Source: a virus
Strand: one strand, 5' to 3'
DNA: 59,467 nt
Virus record (IMG/VR): IMGVR_UViG_3300040770_000066
Location: 1 to 59,467 of that record
This document shows, one piece after another, positions 27,008-33,600 of the stretch (the first letter of the stretch is position 1; every line of letters begins with the position of its first letter). Both the position numbers and the translations under genes were made by a program. The notes under the pieces are model-generated. The model saw only the letters and a program-made list of their open reading frames with translations, did no database searches and was not told the DNA's origin.

Positions 27008-27370
27008 TTACTCTTTTTTATTTACATCATCCTTTTTAGGAAAACCTTTTTTAGATGTTTTAACTTCCACAGGTTCTACTACATTAATATTATCTGTTGC
27101 TATCTTATCTTTAGGTTCATCTTTTACAATAACCTCATCAAAATCTTTTTCAAACTTTTCCTTCTTATACACAAAATTTTCACCATTTTCTACAGTTACG
27201 TAGTCAGTTTCTTTTAATCTCCAGTACCCTTTCTCAGAAGAACCTGGGAACTTAGCTAAGTAAACATTGCCTTCTTCTTGAAGTAAATCCTTCTTTGCTA
27301 CTAAACCTTTCAATACATTAATATCTCCTAGATACTGTACTGCTTGCACAATCTTTACATAATTCTTCAT
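27008..27370 (-). CDS. Hypothetical protein, first gene of the minus strand
   Basis: 120 aa. The N-terminal 60 residues look like a small globular domain (IVQAVQYLGDINVLKGL, later KGYWRLKETDYVTVENGENF). The last 50 are charged, with many lysine and aspartate residues, and probably disordered. It is isolated by a hairpin downstream and a well-formed promoter box upstream, so it can be expressed separately. No family recognised. Confidence 0.65.
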   Translation of the reverse strand: MKNYVKIVQAVQYLGDINVLKGLVAKKDLLQEEGNVYLAKFPGSSEKGYWRLKETDYVTVENGENFVYKKEKFEKDFDEVIVKDEPKDKIATDNINVVEPVEVKTSKKGFPKKDDVNKKE

Positions 27371-27403
27371 AGCTTATCTTTTTAAATTTAACATGTTAGG
27401 TAA

Positions 27404-27411
27404 CAAAGATA
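27404..27411 (-). promoter_or_regulatory. TAnnTTTG promoter box at the divergent region
   Basis: The minus strand reads TATCTTTG, 33 nt before the start codon at 27370, giving a leader of about 25 nt. It marks the leftward edge of the divergent control region. Confidence 0.55.
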
Positions 27412-27490
27412 TAGTAATGAAGTTTAGTGTAAAAATTATTTTGGAAAAATTTTTTGGTAGAAATTTATTGAGAGTGTAGACTACCTTGAG

Positions 27491-27522
27491 ACAAAACCCT
27501 CACCTATTCTGAGCAAGTATAA
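27491..27522 (+). repeat. CAAAACCCTCAC element, copy 1
   Basis: Reads ACAAAACCCTCACCTATT, followed by CTGAGCAAGTATAA. First of seven copies spread over 27.5-34.3 kb, all on the plus strand and all in intergenic sequence. Confidence 0.7.
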
Positions 27523-27689
27523 GTCCCCTCCCATGCTTACATGGAAAGCTTATTTCTTGGCGTAATATATATTATGTATATCTTACTTGATGTTACAACT
27601 AGTACTTGTTACAGTTGACCTGTTGATACTTAGGACACTTGATTGTTGTACCTATCATCTTCATGTTCAACTGTACTGCTTGTTGTACT

Positions 27690-27709
27690 CAGAACCTTCA
27701 CTCATTGTT
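27690..27709 (+). repeat. CAAAACCCTCAC element, diverged copy 2
   Basis: Reads CAGAACCTTCACTCATT, two or three changes from the consensus. It is followed at once by the palindrome at 27710. Confidence 0.5.
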
Positions 27710-27728
27710 ACATATCATAATGATATGT
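27710..27728. promoter_or_regulatory. Perfect 19-bp palindrome, candidate operator or origin element
   Basis: ACATATCAT, a single central A, then ATGATATGT: nine-base arms with perfect symmetry. Such a site is typical for a dimeric repressor or initiator. It lies in the divergent control region directly after element copy 2. The ligand could be the wHTH protein (26076-26426) or the XRE-type protein (57481-57804); this is a guess. Confidence 0.5.
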
Positions 27729-27854
27729 ACTACTAACTAATTTAATACCTATTGTTATGTTCACACTTATCACATTCGTTGGTCAAAAGCATAAAAGACC
27801 ATTGCTTATTGCATGCCTTACAGTATACATGGATTTTGTATTCGCTGCCCTTGT

Positions 27855-27877
27855 GTTAGTGGTTATACGCCACTAAC
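27855..27877 (+). terminator. Hairpin before element copy 3
   Basis: GTTAGTGG / CCACTAAC, 8 bp with a 7-nt loop, immediately before a CAAAACCTTCAC element. A similar order (hairpin, then element) occurs at 28153-28206 and 34241-34299. It may terminate upstream transcription. Confidence 0.45.
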
Positions 27878-27896
27878 AAAACCTTCACTCATTAAT
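27876..27896 (+). repeat. CAAAACCCTCAC element, copy 3
   Basis: Reads ACAAAACCTTCACTCATT, one change from the consensus, 25 nt before the start codon at 27919. Confidence 0.6.
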
Positions 27897-27918
27897 ACTA
27901 ACCTTAATACCTATTATC

Positions 27919-28149
27919 ATGTTAAAGAACATCATTATCATCTTGTCTGTTATCCTAAACCTTGTGTTTATACCTGCATTCATTGTAGACTATACTGCAC
28001 AAGAAGAAGAAGAAAATCCTATTCAATACTCATTCGTATGGAATGATGATGAAGAGTCAATACCTCAAGAAGGTAGCTCTGTCATCATTGAAGAGATTAG
28101 TAGTGACACTATATGGTTAACTACCGTAGAAGCTTCACGTACACAATAA
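27919..28149 (+). CDS. Small membrane or secreted protein, first rightward gene
   Basis: 76 aa. Residues 2-24 are a strongly hydrophobic N-terminal segment (LKNIIIILSVILNLVFIPAF) preceding an acidic, probably periplasmic or cytoplasmic tail rich in Glu and Asp. As the first gene after the divergent region, and preceded by an element copy, it is probably expressed early. Such proteins often act on the host envelope, for example in superinfection exclusion. That role is a guess. Confidence 0.65.
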   Translation: MLKNIIIILSVILNLVFIPAFIVDYTAQEEEENPIQYSFVWNDDEESIPQEGSSVIIEEISSDTIWLTTVEASRTQ

Positions 28150-28152
28150 CCT

Positions 28153-28205
28153 AATACCTAATGCAACTAACGTTGTATTGGGTATTATAACGCTGAGCTA
28201 TCAGC
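28153..28205 (+). terminator. Double hairpin after the first rightward gene
   Basis: A 15-bp stem (AATACCTAATGCAAC with GTTGTATTGGGTATT, two wobble pairs, 4-nt loop) is followed by GCTGA-GCTA-TCAGC. It starts 4 nt after the stop at 28149 and runs straight into element copy 4. There is no T tract, so it may be a processing site or factor-dependent terminator rather than a classical intrinsic one. Confidence 0.55.
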
Positions 28206-28238
28206 ACAAAACCCTCACCTATTTATAGCAATGAATAA
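28206..28238 (+). repeat. CAAAACCCTCAC element, copy 4
   Basis: Reads ACAAAACCCTCACCTATT, about 80 nt before the start at 28289 and directly after a hairpin. Confidence 0.7.
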
Positions 28239-28246
28239 TCATTGTC

Positions 28247-28288
28247 AACAAAAGCCCAGCTCGGGATTACAATAGAGCTCAACATATT
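28247..28288 (+). promoter_or_regulatory. Conserved leader hairpin before duplicated gene, copy A
   Basis: AAGCCCAGCTCGGG is followed by a downstream GAGCT, able to pair AGCTC with GAGCT, just before the start codon. The same layout (AAGCCTAGCTCGGG ... GAGCC ... TATTATG) precedes the second paralogue. Conservation in the leader suggests control of translation. Confidence 0.5.
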
Positions 28289-28555
28289 ATGTCTACTCCA
28301 AGAAACACTAACGTTACATTTCTTACGGTTACTGAATTTAAAGCTCAAATGGGTTTAGACAATGTCAAATTAGACGTTGTACGTTCTCCCTTGACAAACA
28401 AACTGTTTGTTGCTATCGGAAATTCAAACTTCAAATGCCAGCAGGACATAGATGGTGGAAAAGAAATGAAATTCCTCATCGAAAATGCAGATTACGGTAA
28501 CGCATGTCTTACCAACGTGAAGGAAACTGCAAACAACGTGTTATTCTCTTTGTAG
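28289..28555 (+). CDS. Duplicated early protein, copy A
   Basis: 88 aa, about two thirds identical to the protein at 28785-29057. Shared parts include FLTVTEFKA, DVVRSPLTNKLF, NFKCQQDID and NACLTNVKET ending in NNVLFSL. Two conserved cysteines are present. No membrane segment or known enzyme motif; I do not recognise the family. A tandem pair, each with its own element and leader hairpin, is typical of early phage proteins that are made in high amount or that face host counter-adaptation. Confidence 0.75.
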   Translation: MSTPRNTNVTFLTVTEFKAQMGLDNVKLDVVRSPLTNKLFVAIGNSNFKCQQDIDGGKEMKFLIENADYGNACLTNVKETANNVLFSL

Positions 28556-28704
28556 AATAGCATTGTAAAGATACACTGTAGAAATACAGTGTGTCAATAC
28601 ATCATAGAATATTATACCTGTTCACATTGTAGAGATACATTGTGGATAGGTATACTTTTTTAAAGGCTTATTACCGTATAATGTGTAAAAGTTTAAAATT
28701 TAGA

Positions 28705-28734
28705 CTCAAAACCCTCACTTATTAGGAGTATAAT
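28705..28734 (+). repeat. CAAAACCCTCAC element, copy 5
   Basis: Reads CTCAAAACCCTCACTTATT, followed by AGGAGTATAATTA, about 80 nt before the start at 28785. Preceded by a segment (GGCTTATTA..G.ATAATG..TAAAAGTTTA) that recurs before copy 6. Confidence 0.75.
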
Positions 28735-28784
28735 TAAATACTTAAAAAAGCCTAGCTCGGGCATATAGCAGAGCCACCTATATT

Positions 28785-29057
28785 ATGACAACTTCAACTC
28801 CCAAATCAGCGAATGTAAGTTTCTTGACTATCAATGAGTTCAAAGCTAAGCTTAACTTGGACAATGTTAAAGCAGACGTGGTAAGAAGTCCGCTTACAAA
28901 CAAGTTATTCCTAGCAATAGGAACCAGTAACTTCAAATGCCAACAAGACATTGACTCCACTAAGGAGATGAAAATGCTGATAGAGAATGGCGACTATGAT
29001 AATGCCTGCTTAACCAATGTTAAGGAGACTAGTAACAATGTGTTATTTAGTCTGTAA
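28785..29057 (+). CDS. Duplicated early protein, copy B
   Basis: 90 aa, paralogue of 28289-28555 with the same core (FLTINEFKA, DVVRSPLTNKLF, NFKCQQDID, NACLTNVKET). Differences are spread evenly, many of them conservative, and codons for identical residues often differ. This points to an old duplication under protein-level selection. The upstream leader and downstream intergenic segment were duplicated with the gene. Function unknown. Confidence 0.75.
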   Translation: MTTSTPKSANVSFLTINEFKAKLNLDNVKADVVRSPLTNKLFLAIGTSNFKCQQDIDSTKEMKMLIENGDYDNACLTNVKETSNNVLFSL

Positions 29058-29187
29058 CACATTACCCAGGAATAACGTATACATTATGTGCAAACATAGT
29101 GTATACGTATTCTTTTTAATGGCTTATTAACGGATAATGCATAAAAGTTTAATTAGGTTTATAGTTATTTTTATTGTAAGGCTTCCT

Positions 29188-29220
29188 CTCAAAACCCTCA
29201 CTCATTTGGAGTATTATTAT
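29188..29220 (+). repeat. CAAAACCCTCAC element, copy 6
   Basis: Reads CTCAAAACCCTCACTCATT, followed by TGGAGTATTATTA. It lies in the 342-bp gap (29058-29399) between copy B and the macrodomain-like gene. The rest of the gap is unremarkable apart from the duplicated GGCTTATTA segment at 29122. Confidence 0.75.
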
Positions 29221-29399
29221 CTTGGAATATATGTCATAAAGTCAATGAGAGTCACGGTTACAGCGTGTTCTACAACACAACACCCACTATTCAGCACATA
29301 TTCCATATTACCTATTTAATAAACATTATCATAATAGCTTAAATCTAAATACCACAATAGACTACAAACTATTTACTAACCCTTAATACCTAAATACGC

Positions 29400-29816
29400 A
29401 TGAAAACATATAAAGGGTTAATTACCCAATTAGATGACAATTCCATATTTGTCTTTGGTTCTAATACTCAAGGTAGACATGGTAAAGGTGCAGCATTAAT
29501 AGCTAGACAAAAGTTTGGAGCTATTTATGGACAATCTGTAGGAATACAGGGTAACTCCTATGCAATATGCACTAAAGATTTAACTAAGTCAGTTCATCCT
29601 TCTGTGTCTACTAGAGACATTATAGGACAGATAACACTGTTATACTCTTTTGCTAAGGCAATGCCAAGATTAACATTCTACGTTGCATACAGTGGACAAG
29701 GTGTAAACTTAAATGGTTACACTCCGTTAGAAATGGCTAATATGTTTGGACATAAAGATATACCAGACAATGTAATATTTGAAGAATACTTCAGTAAGAT
29801 AATACCAATAATATAA
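29400..29816 (+). CDS. A1S_2505-type phage protein, macrodomain-like
   Basis: 138 aa. The signature FVFGSNTQGRHGKGAALIAR, then KFGAIYGQSVGIQGNSYAIC and TKDL, belongs to a phage non-structural family (A1S_2505 type) whose loop pattern resembles the ADP-ribose-binding loops of macrodomains. If the ligand is ADP-ribose or a related NAD product, it could remove or sense a host modification or defence signal. Chemistry has not been shown by anything here. It starts the block of small early genes and is preceded by element copy 6. Confidence 0.75.
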   Translation: MKTYKGLITQLDDNSIFVFGSNTQGRHGKGAALIARQKFGAIYGQSVGIQGNSYAICTKDLTKSVHPSVSTRDIIGQITLLYSFAKAMPRLTFYVAYSGQGVNLNGYTPLEMANMFGHKDIPDNVIFEEYFSKIIPII

Positions 29817-29834
29817 ATCAAAATTTAGATAACC

Positions 29835-30041
29835 ATGAATATTCCAATATCACACTATGCTCCTTATGTAGTATTCGCAATATTACTTTATGCTTTTATG
29901 TACTATGCAGTTTTTACTACAAAGTCTACCAGATGGCGTAATAATTATGACGATACAGTGTTATTTAAGTTCTTAGCATTTTTTGTCTCTATGACATGTA
30001 CTGCAATACTTTACGTAAATGACATTACTATTACATGGTAA
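29835..30041 (+). CDS. Small membrane protein, two transmembrane helices
   Basis: 68 aa with hydrophobic segments at about residues 8-28 (YAPYVVFAILLYAFMYYAVF) and 45-66 (FKFLAFFVSMTCTAILYV) joined by a short charged loop. Probably inserted in the host inner membrane early in infection. No family recognised. Confidence 0.65.
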   Translation: MNIPISHYAPYVVFAILLYAFMYYAVFTTKSTRWRNNYDDTVLFKFLAFFVSMTCTAILYVNDITITW

Positions 30042-30325
30042 AATAATTAAAAACAATTTATATTACAAATGCAATGTTATTATCTACACTCCATAGTAGT
30101 TTATAGTCCAATAACAACAAGATAGCATAAGGATGTAAATTGTTTTATCTTTACAATATAGCTTAACTAGTAATATAATCTGCATCATAGTGTGCAGGAC
30201 AAACAAGTAGTCATAATTCCGTCTGGGTACGGTCAGGGATAACATTTTGTATTATTAGGGAAGTTATATTATTACATTTACAATTAAAACAAACAATTAA
30301 AACCAACCCACTAAAACATATTACC
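30042..30325 (+). other. Intergenic segment with RNA-like pairing
   Basis: 284 bp without a gene. AAAACAATTTA at 30050 pairs perfectly with TAAATTGTTTT at 30136, a CCGT/ACGG hairpin lies near 30221, and TAATATAA near 30172 can pair with TTATATTA near 30265. This could be a leader or a small RNA. In AT-rich DNA some of it may be chance. Confidence 0.35.
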
Positions 30326-30415
30326 ATGAAAACATACATCAAATATTGGTTCTCAATTTTTATGAAAGAACTACGTGAAACAGGTGCTAATGCTTCTTAT
30401 GCTATCCATAGATAA
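30326..30415 (+). CDS. Very small ORF (29 aa)
   Basis: MKTYIKYWFSIFMKELRE followed by TGANASYAIHR and a stop. It has a clear ATG in an AACATATTACC context like its neighbours, and the next ORF starts 2 nt after its stop. Amphipathic, possibly membrane-associated. Short length makes this tentative. Confidence 0.4.
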   Translation: MKTYIKYWFSIFMKELRETGANASYAIHR

Positions 30416-30417
30416 AT

Positions 30418-30501
30418 ATGAAAGCTAAAACACACTACAGAATAGGCTTGTTTATAATAAGCTTATTCTTTATTTCTACAGTACTATTAATCAACCTTTA
30501 A
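30418..30501 (+). CDS. Tiny single-span membrane peptide (27 aa)
   Basis: MKAKTHYRIGLFIISLFFIS continues TVLLINL: a basic start followed by one hydrophobic span. It is packed between two other small genes, which supports expression. Function unknown. Confidence 0.45.
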   Translation: MKAKTHYRIGLFIISLFFISTVLLINL

Positions 30502-30513
30502 TTCATCTTTGTT

Positions 30514-30723
30514 ATGAGTAAAAAACCTAAAACCTATTCAGATTCTAAGCAAACTATGTGGGAAACATGGTTTGTTATATCCATTGTTATTGTATTTGCT
30601 TACTTATGTGTAGGTGTTATGACAGGTTCAGCAGAACAATTCCCTAATTGGGATATCTTTGCTATACTTGCAATAGTTAATTTACTAGTATGTCTTTATA
30701 AAGGTAGTACAATAAAACATTAA
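30514..30723 (+). CDS. Small membrane protein, two transmembrane helices
   Basis: 69 aa, basic N-terminus, hydrophobic segments at about residues 18-36 (WFVISIVIVFAYLCVGVM) and 47-62 (DIFAILAIVNLLVCLY). It is one of four membrane proteins in this early block (27919, 29835, 30418, 30514), suggesting a cluster that remodels or guards the host envelope. That role is inferred. Confidence 0.65.
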   Translation: MSKKPKTYSDSKQTMWETWFVISIVIVFAYLCVGVMTGSAEQFPNWDIFAILAIVNLLVCLYKGSTIKH

Positions 30724-30725
30724 TT

Positions 30726-30875
30726 ATGAAGAAAGCAACTTATGATGTAACTCTTAATGGAATTACAGTTGTAGTCAAAGCAAGAGATAGATTTGAAGCT
30801 TTACTTAAAGCTGAAATTAAAGTAGCTATAATATTAAACAACAACAAAGTAAAAAGCTCTACACCTGACTCTTAA
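30726..30875 (+). CDS. Small hypothetical protein (49 aa)
   Basis: Starts MKKATYDVTLNGITVVVKAR, 2 nt after the preceding stop, and ends with KSSTPDS. A beta-hairpin followed by a helix is likely. The pattern of substituted peptide plus RxRFEALLKAE resembles small Bacteroidota proteins of unknown role. Ends where a large non-coding segment begins. Confidence 0.5.
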   Translation: MKKATYDVTLNGITVVVKARDRFEALLKAEIKVAIILNNNKVKSSTPDS

Positions 30876-30889
30876 CTGAGAGGGTAAAT

Positions 30890-31390
30890 AGTATATATAG
30901 AATGCTAGTGAAGTCTAGAAGTTGTTGTTTATAAAGTGGACTAAACATTGAAAACCACTATAAAAATTGGATACTATCAGTAATGGTAGATGTGTAGCGT
31001 CCTTGAGAAAGATGTGGTACATCTCAGTAAGAAACACTGACTACACAAATGAGCCAATATCCGTGAGGACTTGGGTTATTTATACTTAATGAAGTGGCTC
31101 AATAAAACCGAGAGCCTTGAAAACTGTTAGTCATACAGGATGTAGGATAGATTCCTTTAAATAACTTGAATAAGAGCATTAAGCAACCGGACTTAAGTAT
31201 AAATAATTTCTCAGCAAAAGAAGTAAACTGTTTGAAGCCTGCTAATCAGAAAGGAATGGACAGGCAAATAGTCAAAACTCAAACCCGTTAACCGTTTACT
31301 GACCCTACTCTTATACATGACAGATGAAAATCGTTGTCTTAGGGCATAGTGTATAAGAAAGAGGGTGCTAATATATTTTTGCGAGTAAAT
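30890..31390 (+). ncRNA. Candidate large structured RNA of about 500 nt
   Basis: No reading frame of note, but dense pairing. AGTGG/CCACT forms a hairpin at 30935-30959. GTGTAG/CTACAC encloses GATGT-GGT-ACATC near 31010-31046. GAGCCA (31051) pairs with TGGCTC (31095). A perfect 14-bp pairing joins TTATTTATACTTAA (31076) with TTAAGTATAAATAA (31193) and would form a pseudoknot with the previous stem. AGTAAAC/GTTTACT encloses GCCTG/CAGGC near 31222-31300. A long 3' hairpin spans 31302-31366 (ACCCT, CTTATACA, GACA with their complements). Large phage RNAs such as GOLLD or ROOL have this general character, but I cannot match it to one. Confidence 0.55.
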
Positions 31391-31448
31391 ATAATGATAA
31401 GTGCCACTACAAAGTGGATTTTTATTAACAATCTTAAAAACAAATGTT

Positions 31449-32132
31449 ATGAAAGAGCAGTTTAAAAGAGTACAGGTAATTATGTTACCAATGATAAATA
31501 GTATTGGTAAAGTAGGTATTTACTTATATGAAGGACATTTAGGGTATAATGATAGAAAGGTGGTTAGTACAGATGCTCTTACACAACATCTTTACATTAT
31601 TTCGGATGAAGAAATTAAGGAAAGTGATTGGTATTATGATTTATATTTTAAAGAAGTGTTTCAATGTAGAAATTTGAAATATACTGAAGAACATAAAAGA
31701 ATACATAAAAAGATTATAGCTACAACAGATAGTTCTCTGCTCTACACTGAACAAAGGACTGAAAGAGGAAATTTTGAAAACTTACCTTTTGAAGAAGGTA
31801 TACATAAAGCTAATTTTAAGCCTACTTATATCTCTAGACCATCACAACAGTTTATTGAAAAGTACATTGAGGCCTATAATAAGGGAGAGATTATCACGGA
31901 TGTGTTAGTGGAGTATCATTCTATCATAAATACTAGAAATCACACTGAAAGGTATCAAGTTCAAACTTTAAAGATGAACCCTAGAGACAACACTATTACA
32001 ATTAAGAAATTAAAAGATAGTTGGAGTAGAGAAGAGGTTTTTGACTTAATGAAAAAGTCCCTTCAAAAAGGTTTTAATAGAGACATTTTAGCATGGGACC
32101 AATTAGAAATTTGGATTAAAGAGAAATTATAA
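31449..32132 (+). CDS. Conserved Bacteroidota phage protein of unknown function
   Basis: 227 aa from the ATG at 31449; an in-frame ATG at 31401 lies within the non-coding run-up and is less likely. The protein has a beta-rich N-terminal half and a helical C-terminal half. The phrase DNTITIKKLKDSWSREEVFD and the preceding FIEKYIEAYNKGEIITDVLV recur in hypothetical proteins of Bacteroidota phages. No catalytic motif is evident. Confidence 0.7.
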   Translation: MKEQFKRVQVIMLPMINSIGKVGIYLYEGHLGYNDRKVVSTDALTQHLYIISDEEIKESDWYYDLYFKEVFQCRNLKYTEEHKRIHKKIIATTDSSLLYTEQRTERGNFENLPFEEGIHKANFKPTYISRPSQQFIEKYIEAYNKGEIITDVLVEYHSIINTRNHTERYQVQTLKMNPRDNTITIKKLKDSWSREEVFDLMKKSLQKGFNRDILAWDQLEIWIKEKL

Positions 32133-32153
32133 ACAAGTATACCCCAAATAAAA

Positions 32154-32666
32154 ATGAAAAAAGACCATTTAATATCAATTGAAAAAGAGTTAGCTTTAAT
32201 AGAAAGCATATCTAATACTGTTTTAAGTTATGGACTTAATGCAAGTAATACCACAGTAGTCACAGTATCTGCAGACTATTCTAGTATTGTTGGTCAAATT
32301 ATTAGGCACAATTTATCCTTTGAGGGTGAAGTTGCAGATGGTTTTTCAGTAGACGTGCCATACCCTGACCAAGTTTGGGACGAAAACTTTGTGTACGACT
32401 TAAGTTATATTTTGTCATTACAGTACAACAGGTTTAAAGGTAGTACTTTGCTTTTAGTGGAAGCTGGAGTTATACGTGGAGGTAATTATAAATTCCTTAC
32501 GGAGTGGATTGCTGAACATTACCCTGATGTAAAAGTTAAAACTCTAACTTTATTTGAAAATGTTCACAGTGCTTTTAAGAGTGACTTTGTAGGAGAGTTT
32601 TATGATGACAAGACACAAGACTTAACATTTAGCTGGGAGAAATTTAATAATCATTGGAATAAATAA
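32154..32666 (+). CDS. Possible phosphoribosyltransferase-fold protein
   Basis: 170 aa. The middle strand-loop STLLLVEAGVIRGGNYKFL has the position and shape of the PRPP-binding loop of type I phosphoribosyltransferases, but the usual acidic pair of that motif is replaced (VEAGVIRGG). Other parts (TTVVTVSADYSSIVGQIIRH) fit a Rossmann-like N-terminal strand and helix. A degenerate or re-purposed member is likely; the identification is weak. It lies 21 nt downstream of the previous gene. Confidence 0.4.
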   Translation: MKKDHLISIEKELALIESISNTVLSYGLNASNTTVVTVSADYSSIVGQIIRHNLSFEGEVADGFSVDVPYPDQVWDENFVYDLSYILSLQYNRFKGSTLLLVEAGVIRGGNYKFLTEWIAEHYPDVKVKTLTLFENVHSAFKSDFVGEFYDDKTQDLTFSWEKFNNHWNK

Positions 32667-32679
32667 TTGCTTTTAGTTT

Positions 32680-32931
32680 ATGAACCTAAAAATAGATACA
32701 GCAGTAATCTACAGCAATGATGAAATCCTTGATGTAGTACATGGTAAAGCAGAAGGTTTATTTAGAACTTTAACAGACCATTATAGTTGGGAAACTATAC
32801 TGGAAAGTTTATATGAATCTGAAACTGTACTAAAGAACTTAGAAGAGTTAGAAGACGCACAGTCCAGTGGTAAGCTGGACTCTTGCTCATACATTGTTAA
32901 AATATTTAGAGGAAAGACCTATAAATACTAA
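32680..32931 (+). CDS. Hypothetical protein
   Basis: 83 aa, acidic, helical, with a terminal strand (CSYIVKIFRGKTYKY). Part of the co-directional early block with a 13-nt gap. No family recognised. Confidence 0.6.
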   Translation: MNLKIDTAVIYSNDEILDVVHGKAEGLFRTLTDHYSWETILESLYESETVLKNLEELEDAQSSGKLDSCSYIVKIFRGKTYKY

Positions 32932-32948
32932 TTAAATGCAAAATTAAG

Positions 32949-33014
32949 ATGAAAAATCAAAATCAAATTCAGTTGGGAATTTTACAATTCCTACAGGGTA
33001 TTTTCTTATTCTAA
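32949..33014 (+). CDS. Very short ORF (21 aa), possible leader peptide
   Basis: MKNQNQIQLGILQFLQGIFL plus F, ending 6 nt before the next start. The closeness suggests translational coupling to 33021-33353 or a leader peptide. Weak evidence because of length. Confidence 0.3.
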   Translation: MKNQNQIQLGILQFLQGIFLF

Positions 33015-33020
33015 GAACCT

Positions 33021-33353
33021 ATGGAAACAAACTTAGATGAGATACCTGAAGTGCCTCAAAATGAACAAACTTCTCAAGAACAAAATGACTCAGATGGTAC
33101 AAGCCATAGAAAGACATTAAGAGAAGCGAGGTTAGAAAAGTTTGAAGAAGGAGATTACATACTAAAATTAGAAGAAATGAACTATTTAGTCATTCCTTTT
33201 GATGGGAGTAAACTTGTAATTGACACTCAAACAGAAGAATATGGTGTTATTGACTACTTTCCTAAAGCTAATAAAGTACTTATTAGAAAGGAAAACAGTT
33301 GGAAACCTCATGGACTTAAATGGATGTTGGATAACTTATTTAAAACAGAATAA
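33021..33353 (+). CDS. Hypothetical protein
   Basis: 110 aa. The first 30 residues are Gln/Glu/Asp-rich and likely disordered. The rest looks like a small beta-rich domain (EGDYILKLEEMNYLVIPFDG, then YGVIDYFPKANKVLIRK) ending in the amphipathic LKWMLDNLFKT. Its last base is the first base of the next gene's start codon (TAATG). Function unknown. Confidence 0.65.
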   Translation: METNLDEIPEVPQNEQTSQEQNDSDGTSHRKTLREARLEKFEEGDYILKLEEMNYLVIPFDGSKLVIDTQTEEYGVIDYFPKANKVLIRKENSWKPHGLKWMLDNLFKTE

Positions 33354-33574
33354 TGGGTAGACATTATGTAACATTTGGACAGTCACACACTCACAGGGCA
33401 AATGGTAAAACATTTGACTGTGATTGCGTAGCTGTAATAGAAGCAGAGACATTTGAAGAGGGTAGAGAAAAAGCTTTTGAAGCTTTTGGATCTGTATTTG
33501 CAACAAGTTATCAAGATTCCCAATGGGATGAAAAAGATATGAAATATTTCCCTAGAGGATATTTAGAATTATAA
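33353..33574 (+). CDS. Hypothetical protein
   Basis: 73 aa, coupled by a one-base overlap to the preceding gene. It has three histidines near the N-terminus (HYVTFGQSHTHRANG) and a compact strand-helix-strand layout (DCDCVAVIEAETFEEGREKA). Metal binding is possible. No family recognised. Confidence 0.65.
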   Translation: MGRHYVTFGQSHTHRANGKTFDCDCVAVIEAETFEEGREKAFEAFGSVFATSYQDSQWDEKDMKYFPRGYLEL

Positions 33575-33600
33575 ACAAATTTAATACCAAAAATAATCTT

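Larger units (their letters stand above)
27371..27918. other. Divergent intergenic control region
   Basis: 548 bp between the leftward and rightward gene blocks. It has no convincing gene. It holds the leftward promoter box, three copies or partial copies of the CAAAACCCTCAC element (27491, 27690, 27876), a 19-bp palindrome at 27710 and a GTTAGTGG/CCACTAAC hairpin at 27855. Base composition is less AT-rich than the rest. It probably carries early rightward promoters and may include a replication origin; neither is proven. Confidence 0.6.

Noticed and set aside
27813-28046. 77-codon plus-strand ORF with several His and Cys codons
   Set aside because: It crosses a hairpin and element copy 3 and overlaps the better membrane-protein gene at 27919 in another frame. 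Codon use is not like its neighbours.
29137-29319. 60-codon plus-strand ORF starting MHKSLIRFIVIF
   Set aside because: It spans the duplicated intergenic segment and element copy 6, which are conserved as DNA, and no similar frame is kept at the matching place before the second paralogue (28670-28785).
30890-31390. Group I intron interrupting a gene
   Set aside because: The flanking genes at 30726 and 31449 are complete and unrelated, and I could not find the conserved P7/P3 core or guanosine-binding sequences.
31401-31448. In-frame upstream ATG for the protein at 31449
   Set aside because: The extra 16 residues (starting MPLQSGF) lie at the end of the structured RNA, and the sequence just before 31449 looks like other starts here, with an A-rich run before the ATG.
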